DNA of 21,485 nucleotides from Opitutaceae bacterium (GCA_029979145.1 JAPOIC010000007.1:1-21485), one strand, 5' to 3'; shown: positions 13,513 to 20,580, counted from the stretch's first letter. Program-made: numbers and translations. The notes: generated by a model not told the origin, from the letters alone.

Positions 13513-14433
13513 TCAGCAGATCCGCCCGCGCTTGCCGGCCTTGCCGTGGAGCGCGGGGTTGTCGCCGATCCAGCGCTCGTCGATCGGTTCGCTCGCGAGT
13601 TGGTAGCGCGTGTCGGTCGAAAGCCGGACCTTGTCGGTGGCGTTGTCGAGCGACGCGTGGATCATGTTCATCCGGAAAGTCAGGAAGTCCCCCGGCTGGA
13701 AATGGGCCGTGAGCCAGCGGCCGCCGAACTTCTCGCGGAGGGTCACGCAATTTTTCGACAGCCAGCCGGGGTGGCTCCAACCGCCGTCAACTTTCACCTT
13801 CTGCACTTCCTTCGGGCGGTTCTCGCAATACGAGTCCACGTCGGAATCGAGGTAATGTTTGATGCGCTCTGACTTCTTGTGCGAGTCCTCGAGTAGCATG
13901 AGCGGACTTTCCTCGAGCGGGACCTCGCCGTAGGGCACCCAGCAGGTCAGGAGACGGTGCGTGCCGCGGCCCATGTAGACCAAGTCGCAGTGCGCCGGCG
14001 TGCCGAACCCGCGGCCGAGGGAGCGGGCCCAGATGTAGTCGAAGTGGCGGATCTCGCCGCCGAACAAGCGGGTGTAGAAACCGAGCAGTTCCGGCCCGAA
14101 CACCACGCGCTCGACATCGCGATTCGGGTTGGCCAGCGCCGGCATGAATTTCGGGGCGTTGTCACTGCGAGTGATGCCGGCCTCCAAGGGCTGGCTCGGG
14201 TCGAGGTGCCCGGCGTCGGCCAGTCGCTGCAGGATCGAAAGGCGCGCGGTGCGCACGATGTCCTTCGGCAGGAAATTGCGGATGAAAAGGTAGCCGTCGT
14301 CCTCCAGCCGCGCGCGCAGGGCGGCGGGATCGCCGAGCAGGTGCTCGGAGGAGCGGAGAAACCCGAAGGCTTCCTCGCTGGTGTCGAGGGTCAGGTTGTG
14401 GGCGGTGAGACGAGGCAACGTCAGGGTGCTCAT
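13513..14433 (-). CDS. Phytanoyl-CoA dioxygenase (PhyH) family protein
   Basis: This 306-residue protein has the layout of PhyH-type Fe(II)/2-oxoglutarate oxygenases. LEDDGYLFIRNFLPKDIV is the typical N-terminal strand and helix. The iron triad is H148-C-D150 (TPAHCDLVYMG) with H259 (FRMNMIHASLDN), and R270 or R276 downstream is the likely 2-oxoglutarate ligand. QPGDFLTFRMNM is the conserved strand before the distal histidine. Family members hydroxylate small molecules as well as acyl-CoAs, and in Verrucomicrobiota and Planctomycetota they often lie in sugar-use loci, so the name does not fix the substrate. It is divergent from an AraC regulator 81 bp away, which probably controls it. The start ATG (14431-14433) suits the family's N-terminus. 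Confidence 0.87.
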   Translation of the reverse strand: MSTLTLPRLTAHNLTLDTSEEAFGFLRSSEHLLGDPAALRARLEDDGYLFIRNFLPKDIVRTARLSILQRLADAGHLDPSQPLEAGITRSDNAPKFMPALANPNRDVERVVFGPELLGFYTRLFGGEIRHFDYIWARSLGRGFGTPAHCDLVYMGRGTHRLLTCWVPYGEVPLEESPLMLLEDSHKKSERIKHYLDSDVDSYCENRPKEVQKVKVDGGWSHPGWLSKNCVTLREKFGGRWLTAHFQPGDFLTFRMNMIHASLDNATDKVRLSTDTRYQLASEPIDERWIGDNPALHGKAGKRGRIC

Positions 14434-14480
14434 GGGGACAACGCCGTCACCCTACCGAAGCGACGCGGCCAAAGGAATGG

Positions 14481-14508
14481 TTGTTTCGGGCATTAGCATG
14501 TGCAATAT
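14481..14508 (+). promoter_or_regulatory. Possible promoter of the AraC gene
   Basis: TTGTTT (14481-14486) and CAATAT (14503-14508) are separated by 16 bp, a fair match to sigma70 elements. The start codon at 14515 follows so closely that the transcript would be almost leaderless, so this is a weak call. Confidence 0.2.
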
Positions 14509-14514
14509 GGTCGA

Positions 14515-15366
14515 ATGAGTCGCTCCGGTCCGCTCATCACGGAATCCCGCCGCATTCCCACGGCGGGCCTGCACCCCAGTGTGGGCGGGATCTCCTTGGC
14601 GGGCCACCTGCGGGCCAGCGTGGGCATCGGGCACGAGACCATGCGTGTATTGGGCAACTATGCGGTGGTCTATCTGCTGGGCGGCGGCGGACAGTTTGCC
14701 GATGGGCTTGGGCGTCGCCAGCCGGTGCGCGCCGGCGACCTGATCGTGGTGTTTCCCGATGTGCCGCACGAATACGGTCCGGAGCCCGGCGGCGAGTGGG
14801 ACGAAATCTATTTTGTGTTCAACGGTCCGGTGTTTGCGGAATGGCGTGCCGCGGGGTTGCTGGATCCGCGCGAGCCGGTGTGGCATGCGGAGCCCGTGGC
14901 GGCGTGGCATCGGCGCTTGAGGGATGTGTGCCGCGAACCGGGGGAGGGGCCGGCGGCGGCCTTGCTGGAGCTGGGGCGCTTGCAGGGCGTGTTGGCGGAT
15001 CTGCGCGCGGCGTGGCGGCCGCGGCTCACCCGTCAGGGCGACGAACCGCCGGCGTGGCTGGATGCGGTTTGCCGGGAGTTGGAACGTCCGGAGGCGGCGC
15101 CGGATCCGGCGCAACTCGCCGCCCGCGCCGGTATATCCTACGAACGATTTCGGAAACGATTCGCCGAATTGAAAGGCGTGCCGCCGGCGCGCTATCGATT
15201 GCTGCGCTTGGTCGACGAGGCCTGCCTGCGGCTCGCGGCCGATGAGCGGCCGTTGCGCGCGATCGCGACGGAACTCGGATTTTGCGACGAGTTTCATTTC
15301 TCGAAGCTCTTCAAGCAGCGCACGGGACTCTCCCCGTCGGCTTATCGCCGTCAGACGCGGCGGTGA
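14515..15366 (+). CDS. AraC family transcriptional regulator
   Basis: This 283-residue protein starts at ATG 14515; GTG 14500 is an alternative in-frame start adding five residues. The N-terminal half is a cupin-like sensor domain (LLGGGGQFADGLGRRQPVRA, GDLIVVFPDVPHEYGPEPGG, EIYFVFNGPVF), the layout of AraC proteins that bind sugars. The last 85 or so residues hold the two helix-turn-helix units: LAARAGISYERFRKRFAELK and then AIATELGFCDEFHFSKLFKQ with RTGLSPSAYRR. It is divergent from the PhyH gene across an 81-bp gap that must hold both promoters, so it probably regulates that gene and perhaps itself. Nearby glycan genes are other possible targets. The inducer is unknown. Confidence 0.9.
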   Translation: MSRSGPLITESRRIPTAGLHPSVGGISLAGHLRASVGIGHETMRVLGNYAVVYLLGGGGQFADGLGRRQPVRAGDLIVVFPDVPHEYGPEPGGEWDEIYFVFNGPVFAEWRAAGLLDPREPVWHAEPVAAWHRRLRDVCREPGEGPAAALLELGRLQGVLADLRAAWRPRLTRQGDEPPAWLDAVCRELERPEAAPDPAQLAARAGISYERFRKRFAELKGVPPARYRLLRLVDEACLRLAADERPLRAIATELGFCDEFHFSKLFKQRTGLSPSAYRRQTRR

Positions 15367-15369
15367 TTG

Positions 15370-15447
15370 TGTAGGGCGGGGATTCCAATCCCCGCCAAAT
15401 CGAACGCGAAAACCATTCGAGGCGGGAATCGGAATTCCCGCCCTACA
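15370..15447. repeat. REP-like hairpin doublet, copy D
   Basis: It begins TGTAGGGCGGGGATT and ends ATTCCCGCCCTACA. The left hairpin is GGCGGGGATT-CC-AATCCCCGCC and the right GGCGGGAAT-CGGA-ATTCCCGCC. It fills the gap between the convergent AraC and hydrolase genes, starting 3 nt after one stop codon and ending 2 nt before the other. It could serve as a bidirectional 3' end element. Confidence 0.9.
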
Positions 15448-15449
15448 AC

Positions 15450-17423
15450 TCATGTTCCGTGGAGCAGGGTGAGAATCAGCTGCACTTGCGCGTCTTCGTT
15501 CATGGTGTGATGCCAAGTCACGTTTGGCTGCTTTTGGGTTTGGCCCGCGGGCAAGGGTGCGTTGGCGCCATCGCGCGGGTTGATCCAATGCACCGGGCAA
15601 CCGATGGACGCGGCCAGCAAGGGCAGGTCGTAGGCGCGCAGCACGCCGGGCCACACGAGGTCGTGGGGCCAGTTGAAGTCGGCGGTCGTCAGCAGATCCG
15701 CATAGCTGGCCGGCGCGTCCTGCAGCACCACCGCGTCGAACCGGCGGGTCAGCGCGGCGAAATGCAACGCGACGGGGGCGGCAGCACCCGTGGCGTGCAG
15801 GACTGTGCGGCCCGACTTTGGAAACAGGCGCGACAGCTGCCACGCATCGCGCAGGCGCTGGGCCTCGACTGGTTCGGCGAGCGAGGCGCTGACGTAGCTG
15901 AGAAAGCGATCGGGACCTCCCCAGGAAACAAATTCGTAAGGCGTGGCCGCTGGCGCGGTCTCGCCCCAGCCGCGCAAATCGGCCGCGAGCAGATTGGTCT
16001 TCGGTCGGTCGCGGTTCGTGTGGCTGATGACTTCCGTCAGCAGGCCGCCTCGTTCGGCGAGTTTCAGCCGGCCGGCGGCATTAAAATGCCAGAGAGTCGC
16101 CTGCGCTTCCGGGCACTCGGCGAGGGACGCCGGCACGAGCATGTCGGGCTCGGTCGACACCTGCACCTCGCGCCAAGTATGAAACCACGTTTTCTGGCCG
16201 GGCGACTCCGCCACTATTTCCGGTGCGACCAATGCCGGGCTCATGCCGGCGATGGCCTGCAGCGTAGCTTGATCCGGGGCCGCGTGCGCGGTGGCGAGCT
16301 GCGCCGCGCGTTGTTGGGTCAGCGTGACCATGTTGCCGCGGGGGTTGGGGTGGCACTGGAGATCTTCGGGCGGCAGCAGCGCGAAAGTCGGGTCCGGCGG
16401 GTCGGGCAGCGGGGTGGAGTCAGGCAACTGCCAGTGCCGGCGCAGCCAGGCGCAAAAGGCCCGGGCTTGGCGCAGGCTGTAGTCATGTCCGCCCTCGTCT
16501 TCGAAATAGGTGAACTTGTCCGCTGCACCGACGGATTGGTAATGCGCCGCCGCCAGCGCCGCGATGCGTTGGCTCTCCTTGGCCACGTAAACTTCGTCGT
16601 CGCGGCCTGCCATCATCAGCACGGGTCGCGGAGCGAGCGCACACACCAGGTCCGAATCTTCGAGGCCGTCCCGCAGGCGTCCCGGCATCAGGGTTTCGGG
16701 GCAACTGCTGTAACTGCGTTCCAGCACGAGTGACACTTGGGGTGCCAGGCAGCACGAGGGGGCCACGGCGGTAACGCGATCATCGAGCAAGCCGGCAAAC
16801 ACGGATGAGTGGCCGCCGCCGGACACGCCGGTGCAGGCAAAGCCGTGTGTCGGGTCCACATCGGTCCGCGTCTCGAGATAATCCATTGCCCGCAACACGT
16901 CGCCGATGAAGTAACGGCTGGAGGTGTCGCCGGTGAGATGGCAGCGCACGCCGTCAAAAAAATGATCGTTGCCTGCCTGCTTTTCTCCGGCGACGCCCGG
17001 GGGATCAAAGGTGATGGCGATGAATCCCGCGCGGGCGAAGTACTGGCAGGGCAGTTGATACGCCGCGAACTGCTTGCCGGAGTGACCGACGGGCACGACC
17101 ACCGCCGGACGCGGCGACTCGAACGTCGCCGGCAGATACACCGTGGCGTTCACGTCCCAGCCGGGGTGTGACTCGAACAATACGTTCTCGTAGCGAAACC
17201 CGGGGCCGGTGCCGCGACCGACGACGCGGGCGTGAAGCGGGCCGCTGATGAAGTCGCGCAGGTCCCCGTAGTAGCTGCGAAATTGCGTCTGAGTCCAACG
17301 CGCCACGGCAGCGCGGTCACCGGTGGCGCGGGCCGGACTCGCGGCAAAGGCGGCGGTGCCCTTGGCGATGAGTTGACGGCGCACCAGGTGATGGTGTGGC
17401 GGGAGGGGAGCCGGGGTAGACAT
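15450..17423 (-). CDS. Alpha/beta hydrolase (acetyl xylan esterase / prolyl oligopeptidase-like)
   Basis: This 657-residue protein has an alpha/beta-hydrolase domain in its N-terminal half. The nucleophile elbow is G199-V-S201-G-G-G, the acid is in AGRDDEVY (D274 or D275), and the histidine is H312 in DEGGHDYS. PAVVVPVGHSGKQFAAYQLP and FIAITFDPPGVAGEK are the strand and oxyanion-loop segments seen in acetyl xylan esterase-like enzymes. The C-terminal half (residues about 330-657) looks like a second, degenerate hydrolase fold (LLAADLRGWGE, VLHATGAAAPVALHFAAL, DAVVLQDAPASYADLL) with GATGAAA-type sequence where a serine elbow would be. No signal peptide is clear; a basic N-terminus (LVRRQLIAKGTAAFAAS) could be a weak or Tat-like signal. 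It starts 4 nt after the MutT-like gene's stop, so they share a transcript. It probably deacylates a carbohydrate or cleaves an ester. Confidence 0.78.
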   Translation of the reverse strand: MSTPAPLPPHHHLVRRQLIAKGTAAFAASPARATGDRAAVARWTQTQFRSYYGDLRDFISGPLHARVVGRGTGPGFRYENVLFESHPGWDVNATVYLPATFESPRPAVVVPVGHSGKQFAAYQLPCQYFARAGFIAITFDPPGVAGEKQAGNDHFFDGVRCHLTGDTSSRYFIGDVLRAMDYLETRTDVDPTHGFACTGVSGGGHSSVFAGLLDDRVTAVAPSCCLAPQVSLVLERSYSSCPETLMPGRLRDGLEDSDLVCALAPRPVLMMAGRDDEVYVAKESQRIAALAAAHYQSVGAADKFTYFEDEGGHDYSLRQARAFCAWLRRHWQLPDSTPLPDPPDPTFALLPPEDLQCHPNPRGNMVTLTQQRAAQLATAHAAPDQATLQAIAGMSPALVAPEIVAESPGQKTWFHTWREVQVSTEPDMLVPASLAECPEAQATLWHFNAAGRLKLAERGGLLTEVISHTNRDRPKTNLLAADLRGWGETAPAATPYEFVSWGGPDRFLSYVSASLAEPVEAQRLRDAWQLSRLFPKSGRTVLHATGAAAPVALHFAALTRRFDAVVLQDAPASYADLLTTADFNWPHDLVWPGVLRAYDLPLLAASIGCPVHWINPRDGANAPLPAGQTQKQPNVTWHHTMNEDAQVQLILTLLHGT

Positions 17424-17427
17424 GGGG

Positions 17428-17832
17428 TTAACGCTGCAAGTAGTGGGTGACGACCGGGATGTCGGCCGGCGCTAGGTCGTGCGCCAAGAGTTCATCGGGC
17501 TGCACCCACGCGATGGCCGCGTGCTCGCCGTTGACCGGCGGCGATGAGCCGGGCGGCAGGGTGCAGACGAACGGAATCAGTTCGATCCGCAGCGAGGGAT
17601 AGGCATGCGTGCAGGCGGGCAGGGCGCGGACGATTTGGATTTCGCAGCCGAGCTCCTCGCGGATCTCCCGCACCAAGGCGGCGGCGGGGGCTTCGCCGGC
17701 CTCGATCTTGCCGCCGGGGAATTCCCATTTGCCGCCGAGGTGCTTGTCCGCGGGGCGTTGCGCGAGCAGGACGCGACCGTCGCGCTCGATCAGCGCGCAC
17801 ACGACAGGGAGGGCGTTGGAATCCGCGGCCAT
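17428..17832 (-). CDS. MutT-like (deoxy)nucleoside triphosphate pyrophosphohydrolase
   Basis: From ATG 17830-17832 this is a 134-residue NUDIX enzyme; an in-frame TTG 15 nt upstream is less likely. The Nudix box lies at residues 41-63: G41, E47, R55-E56-I-R-E59-E60-L-G62-C63. VVCALIERDGRVLLAQRPAD followed by GGKWEFPGGKIEAGE is the signature of MutT and related enzymes that hydrolyse oxidised or noncanonical dNTPs. The short length (about 130 residues) also fits MutT. It is divergent from the small membrane protein gene at 17892 and is followed, 4 nt after its stop, by the alpha/beta hydrolase gene. A functional link between the two is not obvious. Confidence 0.86.
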   Translation of the reverse strand: MAADSNALPVVCALIERDGRVLLAQRPADKHLGGKWEFPGGKIEAGEAPAAALVREIREELGCEIQIVRALPACTHAYPSLRIELIPFVCTLPPGSSPPVNGEHAAIAWVQPDELLAHDLAPADIPVVTHYLQR

Positions 17833-17891
17833 GTTTCGAAAAACCAAATCTGCGCTGGCCGTCGCGGCGGGGGCAACCTCACAATGGCCGC

Positions 17892-18104
17892 ATGTCTGAT
17901 CCGGACCCGGTCATTGAGCTCACGCCCAAGAACCCGTTCTCGTGGAAAGTCGTGGCGATGTTTGTCATCGCCTGGGCGGTCGTGTTCGCGCTCGTCTACG
18001 AACTCAAGTCCACGACCATCCGCCTCCTCCTGCCCGTCATCGGGATCGTGTTCCTCGTCTACCTCGTGGTGTGCACGATCTACCTGATCAAAAACCGCAA
18101 GTAA
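17892..18104 (+). CDS. Small two-helix membrane protein
   Basis: This 70-residue protein starts at ATG 17892 (MSDPDPVIELTPKNPFSW) and ends at TAA 18102-18104. It has two predicted membrane helices: VVAMFVIAWAVVFALVY (about residues 20-36) and LLLPVIGIVFLVYLVVCTIY (about 45-64). A short polar loop lies between them and KNRK closes the protein. A larger overlapping frame is open upstream to 17544, but this covers the coding region of the opposite MutT-like gene. No good Shine-Dalgarno sequence is seen. It lies 16 nt before the SPFH gene on the same strand and is probably co-transcribed, perhaps as a membrane partner. The family is not recognised. Confidence 0.68.
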   Translation: MSDPDPVIELTPKNPFSWKVVAMFVIAWAVVFALVYELKSTTIRLLLPVIGIVFLVYLVVCTIYLIKNRK

Positions 18105-18120
18105 CCCCTCAGTCTCTGTC

Positions 18121-19266
18121 ATGAAACAAATCATCAGCCTCATCGTTGCCGGCCTCATCCTTATCGCCCTCGTGGTTGCCAGCGTTTTCATCGTCGATAT
18201 CACCACGGTCGAGGGCAACGAGATCGGCGTGAAGGAAACCTGGGACGGCGGCGTCGAAGCCGAGCCGTTGCAGCCGAAGACTTACATCCTGTTCCCGGGC
18301 TTTACCCAGAAGATCTACAAATACGACATGTCGTCGCAGGTGTTCGTGATGAACGACGCGGCGATGAACACCTACGGCGAGGGCCGCGGTCGCGACAGCT
18401 ACCTCGTGCAGTCGTCCGAGGGTCAGGACATGCGGATCTCACTGAACATCCGCTGGCGCCGTGACCCCATGCATGTGGTCGACCTGCACAAGACCGTGCG
18501 CGAAAACGTCGAGGAAAAGATCCTGCGGCCCGAACTCATGCGCGTTGTCAAGGACCAGGCCACCACGCGCACCGCCCTCGATGCCTACTCCGGCGAGGGC
18601 TTGGTAAAGTTGCAGAGCGACATCTCCAGCGCGCTGATGGCGCCGGACTCCGAGCTGCGCAAACGCGGCGTGATCGTGGAAAACTTCGTGATCGAGCACA
18701 TCGGCCTCGATCCGGCCTATGTCGAACAGATTAAGGCGCGTCAGGTCGCCGTGCAGGAACGCCTGCGCGCGATCGAGGAAACCCGCGCCGCTGAAGCCCG
18801 CGCCGAGCGCGCGAAGGCCGAGGCCCAGGCCGCCTATGAAAAGGCGGTCGTGGATGCCAAGCGCGACAAGGAAGTCGGCATCCTCAGCGCCCAGAAACTC
18901 GCGGAGCAGCAAGTGCTCGACGCCCAGGCTGCGGCCAAGCGCGTCGAACTCGCGGCCGAGGCCGACAAGAATCGCAACGTGCTCGCCGCCCAAGGTGAGC
19001 AGGAGGCCGCGCTCCTGCGCGCTCAAGCCATCGAGGCGCTCGGCAAGGCCGAGGCCGAGGCCACCAAGCTCAAGCTCGGTGCCTATTCGGCCGAGGGTTC
19101 CGAGGCGTTTGTCCGCATCGAGGTCGCCAAGTCCATGAGCGAGGCGTTCAAGAACATCGCCGGCTACCTCCCGCAGGACATGACCGTGAACCTGCTGAGC
19201 GAATCCTTCCTGCAGGCCGTCGAGTCGGTGATGGGCGCCAAGCAAGCCGTTCCGATGAAAAAGTGA
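18121..19266 (+). CDS. SPFH/Band 7 (prohibitin-like) membrane protein
   Basis: This 381-residue protein has one N-terminal membrane helix (residues about 5-25, SLIVAGLILIALVVASVFIV). The SPFH/Band 7 domain follows, starting TTVEGNEIGVKETWDGG and including DMRISLNIRWRRDPMHVVDL, LRPELMRVVKDQATTRTALD and RKRGVIVENFVIEHIGL. A long Ala/Glu/Lys/Arg-rich coiled coil covers about 205-325 (AARAERAKAEAQ-type repeats). The C-terminal tail is SMSEAFKNIAGYLPQDMTVN. Such proteins form large ring or cage oligomers that organise membrane domains and restrain membrane proteases. No FtsH, NfeD or protease gene is adjacent. It lies between two small membrane protein genes, 16 nt and 54 nt away, which may be its partners. 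Start ATG 18121 gives the expected N-terminal helix. Confidence 0.9.
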   Translation: MKQIISLIVAGLILIALVVASVFIVDITTVEGNEIGVKETWDGGVEAEPLQPKTYILFPGFTQKIYKYDMSSQVFVMNDAAMNTYGEGRGRDSYLVQSSEGQDMRISLNIRWRRDPMHVVDLHKTVRENVEEKILRPELMRVVKDQATTRTALDAYSGEGLVKLQSDISSALMAPDSELRKRGVIVENFVIEHIGLDPAYVEQIKARQVAVQERLRAIEETRAAEARAERAKAEAQAAYEKAVVDAKRDKEVGILSAQKLAEQQVLDAQAAAKRVELAAEADKNRNVLAAQGEQEAALLRAQAIEALGKAEAEATKLKLGAYSAEGSEAFVRIEVAKSMSEAFKNIAGYLPQDMTVNLLSESFLQAVESVMGAKQAVPMKK

Positions 19267-19320
19267 CGGCCCGCGGCGTGCTTTCCTGAAACTTCTCCGC
19301 CCCAGCCGGGTTTTGATGGC

Positions 19321-19587
19321 ATGAACACTTTCCTGAAAGTCCTCGGTATCGTCTTCCTTTTCCTCATTGCGATGAAGCTCGCGCCCATCGTGGTCGGTCC
19401 GATCCTGATGATCGGCGGCCTCATGATCGGAATTGCGGCCGCCGTCCTTGCGGGCGTGTGGGCCGCCGCCGTGCTCGGCTTGGTGGTCGTCGCCGCGCTC
19501 ACGCCGGTCTGGCTGCCCATCGCGCTGTTCGTCGGCCTCATCGCCCTGATCTGCCGCCTCGTCCGCGGCCCGGCCCGCGCTGCCTGA
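19321..19587 (+). CDS. Small hydrophobic membrane protein
   Basis: This 88-residue protein is mostly hydrophobic, with about three helices: FLKVLGIVFLFLIAMKLAPI, a Gly/Ala/Ile-rich middle (VGPILMIGGLMIGIAAAVLA) and VLGLVVVAALTPVWLPIALF. The last runs into GLIALICRLVRGPARAA with a basic end. No catalytic motif is seen. Its position 54 nt after the SPFH gene on the same strand suggests a shared transcript. The family is not recognised. Confidence 0.62.
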   Translation: MNTFLKVLGIVFLFLIAMKLAPIVVGPILMIGGLMIGIAAAVLAGVWAAAVLGLVVVAALTPVWLPIALFVGLIALICRLVRGPARAA

Positions 19588-19628
19588 GGCGCCGCCTGGC
19601 CCGAACCCCGGCCGGGTGGGCGTCCGTT

Positions 19629-19647
19629 AGTAACGTATTATATTACA
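19629..19647. promoter_or_regulatory. Operator-like palindrome 1 (imperfect)
   Basis: AGTAACGTATTATATTACA matches the palindrome of sites 2 and 3 (TGTAACGTATTACGTTACA) at 16 of 19 positions. It lies 42 nt after the small membrane protein's stop, in a 261-bp noncoding gap. Confidence 0.5.
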
Positions 19648-19680
19648 AAAGGCCCTGCCCTGGAGGGGGAGCCGGCTGCG

Positions 19681-19709
19681 TTGATTTGTAACGTAATACG
19701 TTACATAGT
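19681..19709 (+). promoter_or_regulatory. Possible promoter with operator in the spacer
   Basis: TTGATT (19681-19686) and CATAGT (19704-19709) are 17 bp apart, each matching its sigma70 consensus at four of six positions. Palindrome 2 fills the spacer, which would let a bound repressor block polymerase. Confidence 0.3.
19687..19705. promoter_or_regulatory. Operator-like palindrome 2 (perfect, 19 bp)
   Basis: TGTAACGTAATACGTTACA is perfectly self-complementary around one central base and AT-rich in a GC-rich region. Its centre is 58 bp from that of site 1. Confidence 0.7.
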
Positions 19710-19774
19710 GATTTGGCGAAACGGTGCATTAGGTTGTTCGCTGGGGCCCGATGGTGGGAGCGGCGGCGCCCGCG

Positions 19775-19805
19775 GCAGGTTGTAACGTATTACGTTACAA
19801 CCTGC
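19775..19805. promoter_or_regulatory. Operator-like palindrome 3 (perfect, 31 bp)
   Basis: The 15-bp arms GCAGGTTGTAACGTA and TACGTTACAACCTGC flank a single T. The core TGTAACGTATTACGTTACA is the site 2 sequence apart from the central base. Its centre is 94 bp from site 2 and about 60 bp before the TTG start of the next gene. With no T-tract, a terminator role is less likely than a protein-binding site. Confidence 0.7.
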
Positions 19806-19848
19806 GGGAACCGAGGAATGGTCGGGAGGAGGGGAAGGAGAATTTGGG

Positions 19849-20580
19849 TTGGCGCGGCGCGATGCGCCGCGCTTGCTTGGCGGGATGCCTGAAGCCGTGC
19901 CCGCGAGCGTGATCGCCGACCTGCGTTTTATCGGCCGCGGTGGCGGTGCGGTGAAGGCCCTCGGCGGTTTCAAGAAAGGCCGGCACACGCTGCCCGATGC
20001 GGCGAACGCGACCACGAATGCGTTTCTCGGCCGGCTGTGCGCGGGCGAATTGGCGGAGGAAGCGGAGCGGGTGTTTCAATCCGTGCGCGCGGGCCTTGGC
20101 TACAAACGGAAGGAGCTGGCGCTGACGGTGACCGGACCGCAGGCGGTGTTGTCGGCCCGCGATTTTGCGTTTGAGATCGTATACGCCGTGGATCCGGCGA
20201 GTCCTTCGGATTACGCGGTGACGCAGACGCTGCTCGACGTAAAGGACGGCGACTTGGTGCGGCGCGACGAATTCAACGCCGTGTTTGCCGGGGTATTTTC
20301 CGAGCTCTCCTTCACGTTGCGCCGAGGCGCGAGCGTGGAGGCGATCATCGATGCCATCGAGGCGCTGGATGAGGAGACGACGCTGCGGGTCGACTACCCG
20401 TCGGATTGCAGCGAGTGCCGGGTGAGCGTGGCGGAGGTGGAAGCGGAGGTGCGCTGCACCGGGGCCAGCGTGGACCTGTTGTTTCCGCGGGCCGGATCGC
20501 CACGGGAACTGTTGGACGAGTTTCTCGCGGTGCGGTCGGCGTTTCAGTTGAGCAAGGACCTCGCCGGAATTCTTGGTTGA
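19849..20580 (+). CDS. Conserved-looking hypothetical protein of unknown function
   Basis: From TTG 19849 this is a 243-residue protein. AAGGAG lies 8 nt upstream (19835-19840), a strong ribosome site. The alternative ATG at 19885 would give 231 residues but lacks a good site and is separated from AAGGAG by a hairpin. The N-terminal 45 or so residues look flexible (Gly, Arg and Lys-rich: FIGRGGGAVKALGGFKKGR). The rest alternates strands and helices (LALTVTGPQAVLSARDFAFE, LRRGASVEAIIDAIEALDEE, LLFPRAGSPRELLDEFLAVR). It is soluble, with no signal peptide, membrane helix or recognisable catalytic or DNA-binding motif. A cysteine pair sits in SDCSECRVS. Three palindromic operator-like sites lie just upstream, so expression is probably tightly regulated. 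The family is not recognised. Confidence 0.62.
   Translation: MARRDAPRLLGGMPEAVPASVIADLRFIGRGGGAVKALGGFKKGRHTLPDAANATTNAFLGRLCAGELAEEAERVFQSVRAGLGYKRKELALTVTGPQAVLSARDFAFEIVYAVDPASPSDYAVTQTLLDVKDGDLVRRDEFNAVFAGVFSELSFTLRRGASVEAIIDAIEALDEETTLRVDYPSDCSECRVSVAEVEAEVRCTGASVDLLFPRAGSPRELLDEFLAVRSAFQLSKDLAGILG
19852..19872. promoter_or_regulatory. Hairpin at the start of the 243-residue protein gene
   Basis: GCGCGGCGC (19852-19860) and GCGCCGCGC (19864-19872) form a perfect 9-bp GC stem with a GAT loop. It covers codons 2-8 if TTG 19849 is used, or the leader if ATG 19885 is used. It could limit ribosome loading in either case. Confidence 0.45.

Noticed and set aside
14452..15843. Open minus-strand frame across AraC and the 3' end of the hydrolase
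   Set aside because: It spans a REP-like doublet and real genes in other frames, with no domain signal.
15459..16733. Open + strand frame antisense to the alpha/beta hydrolase
   Set aside because: The minus strand holds the catalytic Ser-Asp-His motifs; this frame is a shadow.
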